In this document: positions 18,595-26,856 of the stretch, piece by piece
Numbering within the stretch: the first letter of the stretch is position 1
How the letters are laid out: every line of letters begins with the position of its first letter
Source: Symbiopectobacterium purcellii_A
GTDB lineage: Bacteria; Pseudomonadota; Gammaproteobacteria; Enterobacterales; Enterobacteriaceae
Direction of reading: 5' to 3'
Assembly: GCF_052050035.1 (NCBI RefSeq)
Contig: NZ_CP189881.1
Coordinates: 1 to 64,000, forward strand
DNA length: 64,000 nucleotides
Notes under the pieces: generated by a model
Seen by the model: the letters and a program-made list of their open reading frames with translations, nothing else
The model's database searches: none
Told to the model about the DNA's origin: nothing
Made by a program: the position numbers and the translations under genes

Positions 18595-19309
18595 AATACG
18601 TCTCAGAATGGATTTGGTCATCTAAAGAAACAATACTAAATCCACTCTCTAAAAACTTTTCCACCTCGGAAGTACCGTTGACCCACTGATAACATACTGC
18701 CGGGGCAATAGAAACGAATATTTGGCCAATCCTTTGTTGGCATGATGTATGAGCATGTCCAGCTGCGATAAACTTCACGTTGTGACTCATACATAAACCT
18801 AAAAAATCCCCAGAGTTCTGCAGCATACAGGAATCAACTAAAGGAGTTCCGACCTCTAAAGGGTGATGATGCAAGAATACAGCAATTTTCTTCCCTCTAT
18901 TAGTTAGGAGCATATGTTCTAACATGGAAAGTTCTTTTTCGTTTATGAAACCATAATCCTTTCCTGGAACCACAGTATTAACTTTAATCAATGACCAGTG
19001 TTCATCAGAGAAAAGAGATAGATCTTTATGATGTACTGCACCGCTTGAGAGCACCCTCATATTGTCAGTGTCATCATGATTCCCCGGAAAAGCGGAATAA
19101 GGTATATCCAGACTATCCATATGACTGAAGAAATACTCGTAAGACTCCCTTTCACCATTATTAGAAATATCTCCGGTTACAATGATTTTATCAAAATTAA
19201 TGATACTTTTATTTTTAGCAAGAAAACCTATCAACTTTTCAAATCTATAGTTTTCATCCGATGGAAGTTCTTTTGTAAGATGCAAATCAGTTAAATGAAC
19301 AAACCTCAT
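18587..19309 (-). CDS. Calcineurin-like metallophosphoesterase, CpdA-type
   Basis: A 240-residue protein with a complete binuclear-metal site: D8-x-H10 (TDLHL), G46-D47 (VTGDIS), GNHD at 76-79, HHH near 146-148 and GHAH near 186-189. This is the class III cyclic-nucleotide phosphodiesterase/CpdA layout. The substrate is unknown; cAMP or another phosphodiester is possible. The start overlaps the VUT gene by four bases, so the two form a coupled pair read toward the transfer operon. Convergent with the unknown gene at 18100-18594. Low GC suggests separate acquisition from the tra genes. Confidence 0.85.
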   Translation of the reverse strand: MRFVHLTDLHLTKELPSDENYRFEKLIGFLAKNKSIINFDKIIVTGDISNNGERESYEYFFSHMDSLDIPYSAFPGNHDDTDNMRVLSSGAVHHKDLSLFSDEHWSLIKVNTVVPGKDYGFINEKELSMLEHMLLTNRGKKIAVFLHHHPLEVGTPLVDSCMLQNSGDFLGLCMSHNVKFIAAGHAHTSCQQRIGQIFVSIAPAVCYQWVNGTSEVEKFLESGFSIVSLDDQIHSETYFI

Positions 19310-19989
19310 TTCTCTTTACCCCTTTTCAAAATAAAAATGGGATTATAGCTAACCCCCCAATCGTAATGATCAGTATTTTCAATTTTCTTTACTATATGTA
19401 CCAACCAAACAGCTACCGGCAAAAGAAGCAGTGAGATAACAACTTTATAGCTCCATGTAGTTACAATAATGTTTATTAATTTATGTAAATCGTATTTTCC
19501 AGACAAGCTGATTGGATATGCAGTGAGAAGTAATGCCGCTTGTGTCGTCATAGACCCTATTGTATATCTAAATAAAAAATACTTTCCATAAAATACTACT
19601 TTAAGCTTTGATATTATAAATCCATTTATGAAGTAAGATACAGGAACAGATACCCATGATCCAATCATTACTCGCCAGAAATCTTGAAACAAAAAATTGT
19701 AGCCCGCAGATATATTGTTGTAGTCAGGTTGAATTATAGAGCTTAAATATATCAGTGACACAAACAAACTTTGGCAAAAAACAACTATCCATATATTGAT
19801 TACGGACAGACGATAACCATAAACCTCTGTCATAATTGTCGAAATAAGAAAGCATAAAGAAAATATTATTCCAGAAGCTGTAATATTAAGACCAAATATA
19901 TCGAAAACCCTGTAGACTAAAGTGTCACAGGTTATCATTATAGTTACAGTTAAACCTATGAAAAAACCATAAAGTTTATATTCTCTCAC
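19306..19989 (-). CDS. VUT-family transporter (YhhQ-like, queuosine-precursor type)
   Basis: A 227-residue protein with about six membrane helices. The TEVYGYR motif near residues 54-60 and the C-terminal YDWGVSYNPI are typical of the VUT/YhhQ family (COG1738), whose known members import queuosine precursors (preQ0/preQ1). The gene reads in the tra direction between traM and the metallophosphoesterase and overlaps the latter by four bases. Its place in a transfer control region is unusual. Substrate specificity cannot be read from the sequence. Confidence 0.8.
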   Translation of the reverse strand: MREYKLYGFFIGLTVTIMITCDTLVYRVFDIFGLNITASGIIFSLCFLISTIMTEVYGYRLSVINIWIVVFCQSLFVSLIYLSSIIQPDYNNISAGYNFLFQDFWRVMIGSWVSVPVSYFINGFIISKLKVVFYGKYFLFRYTIGSMTTQAALLLTAYPISLSGKYDLHKLINIIVTTWSYKVVISLLLLPVAVWLVHIVKKIENTDHYDWGVSYNPIFILKRGKEK

Positions 19990-20022
19990 AAGAAACCTCT
20001 GTTTATCCGTCCTAAATTTCTG

Positions 20023-20406
20023 TTACTCCGCAACTTCACTAGGGAAGAAGGATTCAATTTCAGCATTAACAAAATAAAGTATTTCCGGAACAACTTTAGA
20101 AAATTCGAAATTTTCATCTCCTTTAACATGAGGACTAAGAGAAGTTATTCCTAAAACTTTAGAAACAATCATTTGTGTTTTTAGGACATTTTCCAGAATA
20201 ACTTTATTGTACTCCATTTGATTGAAAGGATTTACCTTTTTTTGCATCTGGGCATCGTAAACCCTCAACCCCAACTCCAACAGCATACTTGCCACGCTTG
20301 AAAAATTAACATCCTTATTGCTAACCCCCTCAGACCTTCTTTGCTGAACGATAGCCCGAATTTTCTCATCGCACTCATTACTAATATAAACCTGTACACG
20401 TGGCAT
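20023..20406 (-). CDS. traM: TraM, oriT-binding relaxosome protein
   Basis: A 127-residue protein, the length I recall for F TraM, from MPRVQVYISNECDEKIRAIV. An in-frame extension of 26 codons was rejected because similarity begins at MPRV. The N-terminal RHH (residues 1-55) binds DNA, and the helical tetramerisation domain contains NQMEYNKVILENVLKTQ and ITSLSPHV. The C-terminus FFPSEVAE resembles the TraD-contacting tail of F TraM (FFPKNDDE). It is adjacent to oriT and its candidate GANTC sites. Confidence 0.95.
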   Translation of the reverse strand: MPRVQVYISNECDEKIRAIVQQRRSEGVSNKDVNFSSVASMLLELGLRVYDAQMQKKVNPFNQMEYNKVILENVLKTQMIVSKVLGITSLSPHVKGDENFEFSKVVPEILYFVNAEIESFFPSEVAE

Positions 20407-20487
20407 ATTTCTTTTCCTTTCAAAGGTAAGTGTCATGCAATAAATTAAAAGCCCTCCCCCCCCTAAATTGATAATCTGAAGCAACTC

Positions 20488-20710
20488 TGCACTAGAGTCA
20501 AGATATCATAAATGATTGTTTATAAATTAATAGTCACCAAAGAGTCTCAGGGGACTCTTTACCTACTCCAACTGTAGTCTACGAAGACTACAGTTTATAT
20601 TTCAAAAGAAATAAAGCTCAATATTAAATAATTAACCACATGATTTAATTATGAAATCAGAAAAATTTCAATTTTGCGTGGGGTGTGGTGCTTTTGGTGG
20701 TGAGGAGTGC
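20488..20710 (+). other. oriT: oriT with F-type nic site
   Basis: The core GCGTGGGGTGT|GGTGCTTTT at 20676-20695 agrees with the F nic region as I remember it; the bar (between 20686 and 20687) is the expected TraI cleavage on this strand. The transferred 5' end would lead rightward, through the lytic transglycosylase, with the tra genes entering last, as in F. The segment toward traM is AT-rich and holds inverted repeats. The relaxase gene traI lies outside the window. Confidence 0.9.
20539..20594. promoter_or_regulatory. Candidate TraM binding sites and a hairpin
   Basis: The inverted repeat AAAGAGTC-N6-GACTCTTT at 20539-20560 contains two GANTC motifs, the element recognised by TraM in F-like plasmids. 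Next to it, ACTGTAGTCT-ACGA-AGACTACAGT at 20571-20594 is a perfect 10-base stem with a four-base loop. A further GAGTC lies near 20495. Confidence 0.65.
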
Positions 20711-20775
20711 ATATTTATTGAACCTGAGTTCGGGATGGATTATGGTATTTCCGGCATGGTGCCCGGAGGGAAGAA

Positions 20776-21252
20776 ATGAAAAGCATAACAGTCACATTTT
20801 TACCTTTTTTATTTTCTGGTTCGCTATACGCTGCTGATTGCTTTGATTTAGCTGGCAGAGACTATTCAATAGATCCCGATCTTCTCCGGGCAGTCGCCTG
20901 GAATGAATCTCGATTTGTTACTACGGCAATAGGCAGGAATACAGACAAAAGCATTGATGTTGGCGTGATGCAAATCAACTCCCAACACTTTTCAACGCTC
21001 AGTAATGTGGGAATCACACAACAACACCTTCTTAGTGATGCATGTATGAATATTTACACGGGCGCTTATTTCCTTGCGCAGGCATTCAACAGGTGGGGAG
21101 TAAGCTGGCAATCTGTCGGAGCGTATAACGCTGGCTTTCGTAAGTCTGAAAAACAGGCATTGAGAAGGTATCAGTACGCAAGCCGGATAGCATCCACATA
21201 TCATGAGATTAAGAACAGCAAAAACACTGTCCTTGCTAAATCCGAAAAATAA
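20776..21252 (+). CDS. Lytic transglycosylase, F ORF169/VirB1-like
   Basis: A 158-residue secreted protein (signal peptide to about residue 19). The SLT fold is clear: catalytic glutamate in AWNESRF, then GVMQINSQHF and SVGAYNAGF. It cuts peptidoglycan for assembly of the transfer apparatus. It lies across oriT from traM on the leading side, as gene X/ORF169 does in F. A ribosome site GGAGGG lies just before the ATG. Confidence 0.94.
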   Translation: MKSITVTFLPFLFSGSLYAADCFDLAGRDYSIDPDLLRAVAWNESRFVTTAIGRNTDKSIDVGVMQINSQHFSTLSNVGITQQHLLSDACMNIYTGAYFLAQAFNRWGVSWQSVGAYNAGFRKSEKQALRRYQYASRIASTYHEIKNSKNTVLAKSEK

Positions 21253-21259
21253 ATGCAGG

Positions 21260-21577
21260 CTGAATCTCCCCGGGTTTATTGGAATAAAAAATCTTAAAGT
21301 AATGCACGTTTCGTCGAAATGAGAATAGGTCTATCAGCGCCGCATTTGACGCAAATGCGATGCCGATTTGTGGCACTGATTTTGATGCTTCCACCCTTTT
21401 GCAAAAAGAAAAAATGCTTTTAATAATAGCTTATTAGGTATTTTGGGTTGTGTAAAAACAGCATTTTCCCGTTATGCACCACTGCTAAAATTCTGCGATT
21501 CAATTATTGAATCCTGGCGCTATGGTTAAGTTAGAGACTTAAAAAGAATCAGCTCCAATAAACCCGGGGAGATTCAG
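21260..21577. mobile_element. 318-bp non-autonomous element with perfect 24-bp inverted repeats
   Basis: The left end CTGAATCTCCCCGGGTTTAT (continuing TGGA) at 21260-21283 is matched perfectly in reverse at 21554-21577. No transposase is encoded inside. The end sequence looks like that of an IS3-family element. No clear target duplication is seen. Confidence 0.7.
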
Positions 21578-21613
21578 TGTCAATGATGTAGCTTTATTTC
21601 TGGTGTCTTCGGC

Positions 21614-21700
21614 CTATTTTTTTACGTCGTTCATGCGTTGAAACGCACAGCCGGAGAGCACTATCGTGGAAATCACGACAGACACTGTTTTTAATTTCAT
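21614..21700 (-). CDS. Possible 28-residue lipoprotein
   Basis: A very short frame, MKLKTVSVVISTIVLSGCAF then QRMNDVKK. The first 18 residues form a lipoprotein signal with LSGC, giving a ten-residue lipidated peptide. Such peptides include entericidin and lysis-type proteins; no specific family is recognised. The ribosome site (GGAAG) is weak and distant, so translation is uncertain. Confidence 0.4.
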   Translation of the reverse strand: MKLKTVSVVISTIVLSGCAFQRMNDVKK

Positions 21701-21714
21701 AAATTCACTGCTTC

Positions 21715-22828
21715 CAGCCCCAAAAGATTTTTATATCAAAATTCATGAATGGTAGTGATGAGTAGCAAAATAATAACCTATGATTACCAAGTGATCTACT
21801 ATTCGGAACAGCTATTTAGACCGGCTGGCCGTGTTGCCTAAGATGAATTTTAAAGAAAAAGTAAGTAGTGTTAAAGTGGAAGTCCCGGTCAGCAGTGACT
21901 TTTTACGTATCCTGTCTGACCGGAACAATTTTTCCATGGTGTTGTATCAATAGTTAAATAAATAACTGAAAAGTGCTAAGTGATCTTAATTATCATCACT
22001 CTATATAACATATACAACTGACAAAAATTACATTGTAAAATAGACTTATTTATGAAATAATTTAAGGTTAAATAAAATTCACTCTGGTAATATCTCGACA
22101 GGTTATTGCATCACTCAACGACGCTGAATATTAAAGGTGAGATCTACCGGTTAAGAGAGAAACGAAAAGCAGGCGTGCTGAGCAAAAATCTGGCACCAGA
22201 GAACAATGAGGCATCGCTGGAGAAAAGTGGTCAACCTGGTTGATGAACAGCGGGGAAGTTCGTCAGGTGGTGAAGTACTGAGTGTGGTGTCGGCGGGGCT
22301 TTGGCCATACCGTTATACACATCTTCCTTGCTAACTTATTAATCAATGATTTATACGTGGAACTCAGAGGGACAGTCAAACACCCAAAATGCCAGTAAGA
22401 CGATTGGCATACCGCGATACACGGGCTCCCAAGTAGGTTGCTCAAAAAACGGGCAAAAGATGTGTATAACGGTATGGGCTTTGGCGCAGGAGTTGGGTCA
22501 GTTGTCACTGTCCTTGAAGCCATGTGGGACAAGGACTCCCGATATTTACGGTGTCAGGGGCGCAAGTCGGACTAGCGGGAGCATTTGAACAGAAACTTAC
22601 GGTTTCACTTTTTGTGGGGTATTTAAACCGTAAATTCCTGCATGTGTATGCAATCTAAGAATGTTTTGATGCCGGTATGGAGCCCTGAGGACAGCCGATA
22701 TCATTACTGTGTGATTGACCCTCTTCCAGAACTGGTGCGGTTAGCGTAAAAAAATTTCCGATCTCCAAATTGACCCCAATAAACGAGGTCTTTGGAACTC
22801 AGTGACAGTGTCACGGCCTAAAGAAGTA
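21715..22828. other. Decayed region with short repeats, no intact gene
   Basis: About 1.1 kb of low-GC sequence. A short frame at 21759 (MSSKIITYDYQVIYYSEQLF) is repeated in diverged form at 36332. A frame at about 22447-22575 reads RAKDVYNGMGFGAGVGSVVT and then stops; a 21-base part of it is present in reverse at 22305-22326. These look like gene remnants of unknown origin. Confidence 0.45.
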
Positions 22829-24124
22829 CTAATTATTGGATACCTTACCGGTAAAGTATTTAAATTTATACATACACCAATAAGAAATGCTGGCAACCAA
22901 TAATGAGTTAATAGCGGGGACGCCCCATTTATCAATGGCACCGATCAAACTACCTAATGCACAGGAGAATATAGCTTCCCAACCGATTAAAGGCGTGATG
23001 TCACCTCCTGGTAGGGTGTTTGTATCACGTAATTGATTCAGTGTTCTTGTATTTTTCTTTACGCAAAAATATCCCACAATCATCACACCAACGATAGGAG
23101 GGAAAATAATTCCTAATAATGTCAGGAAATTGATAAACCTATCGAGTATGCCTAGTACAGAAAGTGTTGTTCCTATTATTCCAATAATAATGGTGATGCT
23201 TGTATAACTTAATTTTTTGCCGAAAGTAATTTCAATGGCATTCGCAATGCTCAGCGATGAAGAGTAAAGGTTCAAATCATTGACTCTCAATGTTGAAAAA
23301 ATAACGGCTAACAATCCTATCCCTCCGGTTGTTTGTGCCATTATGATGACAACATTTTCCGTGTTAAGTGCTCTGGCTAACATGATCGCCAAGCCATTAA
23401 TAATAAATTCACCGACTAAAACAGTGAACAGGGTCATTGAGAGTACATGGGATGTTTTTTTAGCATATCGCGTTATATCTGGAGTCATCAATGCCGCAAC
23501 AATACAGCCACCTACAATAATGGTTATTGCATTAGCAATTGTTAAAGTTTCCCCTTGCGGGGTGGTATTAAAGAGAATGTCCATTTTGAGATGAGAAAGA
23601 ATCGGGATAGATATAAATGTTATAACAACAATAAATATTGGAACTGCAATCGATGCGGCGATTTTAATCGCTTTAATACCAAAAGCGACTAGAAAAGTGA
23701 GAAATAAACCTGATAAAGCAGCAGATAATTCAAAACCAAACATTCCATTTAATGCATGATCTATGCCTTTGGCGAACAGAGAATTTTGAATACCGAACCA
23801 TCCTAAAAGGCTGATTGCTACGATCACACTAATTAATACAGAGCCAACTCGCCCAAAACCTGACCATCGGGCGAGCAGGACTCCTGTTAATCCCTCTTTC
23901 ATTCCTGCATAGCCAAGCGCGAATGTGACGGTACCAAATACAAGACTAGCAATAATAATAGCTATAAACGCTTCCTGCATAGACATTGAGTGACCGAGGA
24001 TTGCTCCCAGCATAAACTGGTCAAGAGCCGTTAACATACCCGCGTGAACGAGCATTATGCCTAGTAAAGGTAAGCGACATTCATATGGCACTCGACTATA
24101 TGAGTGGTCCTCATGTTTATTCAT
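22829..24124 (-). CDS. NCS1-family permease, cytosine permease (CodB)-like
   Basis: A 431-residue membrane protein with about 12 hydrophobic helices. The order and motifs (MLVHAGMLTALDQFMLGAIL near the start, GGCIVAALMTPDITRYAKKT in the middle) fit the nucleobase:cation symporter-1 family, CodB branch. The likely substrate is a purine, pyrimidine or related heterocycle. No deaminase gene is adjacent. The start overlaps the LuxR-type gene by four bases, so the pair is co-translated. Confidence 0.85.
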   Translation of the reverse strand: MNKHEDHSYSRVPYECRLPLLGIMLVHAGMLTALDQFMLGAILGHSMSMQEAFIAIIIASLVFGTVTFALGYAGMKEGLTGVLLARWSGFGRVGSVLISVIVAISLLGWFGIQNSLFAKGIDHALNGMFGFELSAALSGLFLTFLVAFGIKAIKIAASIAVPIFIVVITFISIPILSHLKMDILFNTTPQGETLTIANAITIIVGGCIVAALMTPDITRYAKKTSHVLSMTLFTVLVGEFIINGLAIMLARALNTENVVIIMAQTTGGIGLLAVIFSTLRVNDLNLYSSSLSIANAIEITFGKKLSYTSITIIIGIIGTTLSVLGILDRFINFLTLLGIIFPPIVGVMIVGYFCVKKNTRTLNQLRDTNTLPGGDITPLIGWEAIFSCALGSLIGAIDKWGVPAINSLLVASISYWCMYKFKYFTGKVSNN

Positions 24125-24792
24125 AAATTGTAAATTCCTTTTTTTAAGATTGCTGTCGGAATATAATTATCAATTCCATATTCGACATAGATTTCACGCA
24201 ATTGTGCTATATTGTGGATATCTAATCTTTTAAAAACTGAATGTATTCTAGAATATACTGTACGTATAGGGATATTATAAATACGTGATATCTCTTTTCT
24301 AGAATAGCCCTGGGTAAGTAGCCAGGTAACCTCAAGTTCTTTTTCCGTTACTAAATTGTTTCCTTCTGAACTTATTTGATAGTTGCTTTTATTTAAAGAT
24401 TTTAGAATAGGGTTGGTAGAATATGCTGGTTTAGCATCCCAAAGAATACCCATACATTTATTAACATCATCATAAATAGGGGTTTTTGTACTAATGTAAG
24501 CTACTGGGTTATCATTACCGTTCCAGCAATGTATTTCTAATACTCTAACGCTTTTGTTACTGCTTATCGTGTCTTGATCGTGTGTAATCAAGTCAAGATA
24601 TAATTCATGCCATGCAGCTGGAAACTCAATATCAAGCTTACCTTCAACTGAGAATTTTTGAGGTGTATTAGTGTATCGTTTTGCTGCAAGATTAAGATAG
24701 ACATGCCGTGATTCAATGTCTTTTATTCCCCAAGGTTCATCAAGATTTTCTATTATGGAAATGGCTTTAGAAAAATCAGCTGAACATTGCAT
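24121..24792 (-). CDS. PAS-LuxR transcription regulator
   Basis: A 223-residue protein starting MQCSADFSKAISIIENLDEP, after GAGAGGGTGGA; a TTG eight codons upstream is less likely. A PAS-like sensor domain occupies about residues 1-125, and a LuxR-type helix-turn-helix about 150-205 (VTEKELEVTWLLTQGYSRKE then ISRIYN). It is probably a sensor for the substrate or state linked to the permease with which it overlaps. It lies 17 bases after the GNAT gene and reads the same way. Confidence 0.8.
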   Translation of the reverse strand: MQCSADFSKAISIIENLDEPWGIKDIESRHVYLNLAAKRYTNTPQKFSVEGKLDIEFPAAWHELYLDLITHDQDTISSNKSVRVLEIHCWNGNDNPVAYISTKTPIYDDVNKCMGILWDAKPAYSTNPILKSLNKSNYQISSEGNNLVTEKELEVTWLLTQGYSRKEISRIYNIPIRTVYSRIHSVFKRLDIHNIAQLREIYVEYGIDNYIPTAILKKGIYNL

Positions 24793-24809
24793 ATATTCCA
24801 CCCTCTCAT

Positions 24810-25223
24810 TTAGCAAAGATGCTTAGTCAGGTAATGCCTTATGATTTTTCGATAAAAACCATCAAGGGTGCCATATTCCAAATAACCAAGTTTTTTATAA
24901 AATCCACAGGCCTGAAAACTGAACGTGTCGACATAAGAAAAATGACAACCTCTTCTCACCCCCTCACTCTCAGCCATTAGCATCAACTCGCGACCGACAC
25001 CTTTTTTTCGATACTCAGCCTCTACCCACAAATATTGAATCTCTAATCCTCCCCACCATGTTCTGGCTATTATTCCACCTTTTATATTATCTGATTCATC
25101 TTTAACCGTGATTCTTAGTGGTTGTATGTCAACTGGTGCATAGTGGTCGTTATGTCCCCATAAGCCATCTATTATCTGTCTTTCTTCATTCTCGTCCGGT
25201 GTTCCGTGCAATGTGTAATTCAT
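24810..25223 (-). CDS. GNAT-family N-acetyltransferase
   Basis: A 137-residue protein starting MNYTLHGTPDENEERQIIDG. The acetyl-CoA loop is YRKKGVGRELM near residue 82 and the C-terminal ACGFYKKLGY motif is typical of small GNAT enzymes. The acceptor is unknown. First gene of a three-gene row (GNAT, LuxR, permease) read leftward. An in-frame start 11 codons upstream is possible but has no good ribosome site. Confidence 0.82.
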   Translation of the reverse strand: MNYTLHGTPDENEERQIIDGLWGHNDHYAPVDIQPLRITVKDESDNIKGGIIARTWWGGLEIQYLWVEAEYRKKGVGRELMLMAESEGVRRGCHFSYVDTFSFQACGFYKKLGYLEYGTLDGFYRKIIRHYLTKHLC

Positions 25224-25256
25224 CGGTAGTCTCTCGTCTTTTTTAACACTAACCAC

Positions 25257-25489
25257 AGTCCGCTAGTTTAATCTTATTTAAATTAATATATATGATAGCA
25301 AAATAAAATAGAAAAAAGGATACAACCAACCTTTATGATTATTATATGATGATACATATTGATAGTTATTAGTGCTGTTGATGCCGTTCAACATAAACAT
25401 GATTAGCCAGTGATGAATGGGGCCGCTATACCAGAGGAGTTACAAAATATAACTGATTGATAGAAATAGTATTTACTAAACATAATGAG
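25257..25489. other. AT-rich intergenic sequence, no gene seen
   Basis: Upstream region of the GNAT/LuxR/permease row. I see no RNA gene or clear repeat. Confidence 0.4.
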
Positions 25490-25648
25490 CGAGATAATCA
25501 GGCAATCCATAGTCGAGCCAATATCCTGGCTTGTAACTCGATTGGTTTCTCGCGTTCGAGCGAACGCTACGTAGAGATTATCGGTGCAGGCACCAAAAAG
25601 TACATGTTTTACTCATTAGAGACCCCCTTAGAGACCTTACCGGGGTGA
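25490..25648 (+). pseudogene. IS1-type transposase 3' remnant
   Basis: The frame contains SIGFSRSSERYVEIIGAGTK then KYMFY, which resembles the C-terminus of IS1 InsB (FSRSVEIHEKVIGAFIEKH then MFY). No other part of an IS1 is visible. Confidence 0.5.
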
Positions 25649-25884
25649 ATTTTATTTAACTGAGTAAAATCTCATGAATGAGTCTTATTTGCAATGTAAA
25701 CTTTATCAGTTGTGCATGTTAAATACAGTGGTGATACTTATGAGCAATTAGCACTGTTCAGTTATTCTTTAACTAAAGATGCAACACCAGGGAAAATAAT
25801 AAATGAAAGTAGTACTAATTACATGAATATTAATGCTTTTTATTCATGTGTAAATATTGGAGCTAATTTTTCAATGAGGTAGCG

Positions 25885-25990
25885 TTAAGAATCAAGGTAG
25901 TCGCCACCCCGTTAATTTAAGCAGCCTGTTTTTCTCGTTCCCTATTCCGGGTAACGGGTCTTCCGGTTGCTATTTTCTTGTTCTTTCTGA
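25885..25990 (-). mobile_element. Diverged IS3-family 3' end
   Basis: Read on the minus strand, a short frame ends ATGRPVTRNREREKQAA and is followed by an end resembling the one called ISa here (GGCGAC-ACTACCTTGA). It is more diverged than the other ISa pieces. Confidence 0.45.
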
Positions 25991-26086
25991 CCAGCGTCAC
26001 TAAACTAGTTGCTGAATAGAGACTTGCATTTTTTGTCAGGCTATTGAGAATAAAAAGAGGTTTAACTTAGAGAATAAAGGTTTGAA

Positions 26087-26390
26087 ATGATCAACAAAGA
26101 GCGGTTGTTACGAGATAATCGTTTATGTAAAGCAATCATTGGATTATCAGTCGAAGAATTGAAAAATTTAGCCGCTGAATTTTCAGCTTGTTATTTGATT
26201 TATCGGAAAAAGAATCGAAAAAATCACGAGCGGCAGATGGGTGCAGGGCAGAAAGGATTTATCCCAACCCCATTAGATAAACTGCTTTTTATTTTATTGT
26301 ATTTAAAATGTTATCCGACCTATGATTTGCAAGGACTTCTTTTTGGTTTAGATAGAACACGGGTATGTCGCTGGGTAAAAATATTATCGG
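26087..26390 (+). pseudogene. IS5-type transposase N-terminus, cut by ISa
   Basis: The frame MINKERLLRDNRLCKAIIGL runs for about 100 residues to VCRWVKIL, an N-terminal helix-turn-helix region of a DDE transposase of the IS5-like class. The left end of the element (TAGTTGCTGAATAGAGACTT) starts at about 26006 and occurs again at 30866. The gene is cut at 26391 by the ISa fragment. Confidence 0.6.
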
Positions 26391-26854
26391 TGAGTGTCAA
26401 GGTAGTTGTCGCCTCCGTTAACTCATGCAGCGGGAGTTCCCCGCTCAGGATTTAGCCATACTTCGTCCTGCCGACTCCAATTCCGTGTTTGACTTGACCA
26501 ACGATGCGGATTTCGCATTTTGGCTGCCTCATACACCGATTTACGCTGCGTCAGCAGCAGGCGGTCTTCGCCCCTGTGGCGCTGACCTGGCGTCACATAA
26601 CGAATGGCGCTATGGAGATGCTCTTCGTTGTACCAGGCGACGAAGCTTTCCACCCAGGTTCGAGCCTCTTCCAGCGTAGCGAAGCCTTTTTCCGGCCACG
26701 CTGGTGCATATTTCAGCGTTTTGAAAAACGATTCAACATACGCGTTATCATTGCTCACGCGAGGCCGACTGTGCGATGGCGTTATCTTCAGTTCCGCAAG
26801 CTTTACCTGTAGCACCTGGGATTTCATCGGCGCACCGTTATCCGCATGCAGCAC
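26391..26854 (-). mobile_element. ISa fragment (IS3 family), orfB C-terminal part
   Basis: It encodes the last ~145 residues of an IS3-family DDE transposase (VLHADNGAPMKSQVLQVKLA; catalytic D of HADNG, then the E in the FFKTLKY...LEEARTWVE region). Its outer end is TGTCAAGGTAGTTGTCGCCT. The inner side is cut at a TA by IS630 copy 1. A near-identical piece lies inverted at 50827-51296. Confidence 0.85.
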
Positions 26855-26856
26855 TA

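Noticed and set aside
22263..22588. Overlapping 80-89 codon frames near 22.3-22.6 kb
   Set aside because: They arise from a short inverted repeat and decayed sequence; no start signals.
24121..24792. Acyl-homoserine-lactone receptor
   Set aside because: The N-terminal domain is PAS-like and no LuxI-type synthase is nearby.
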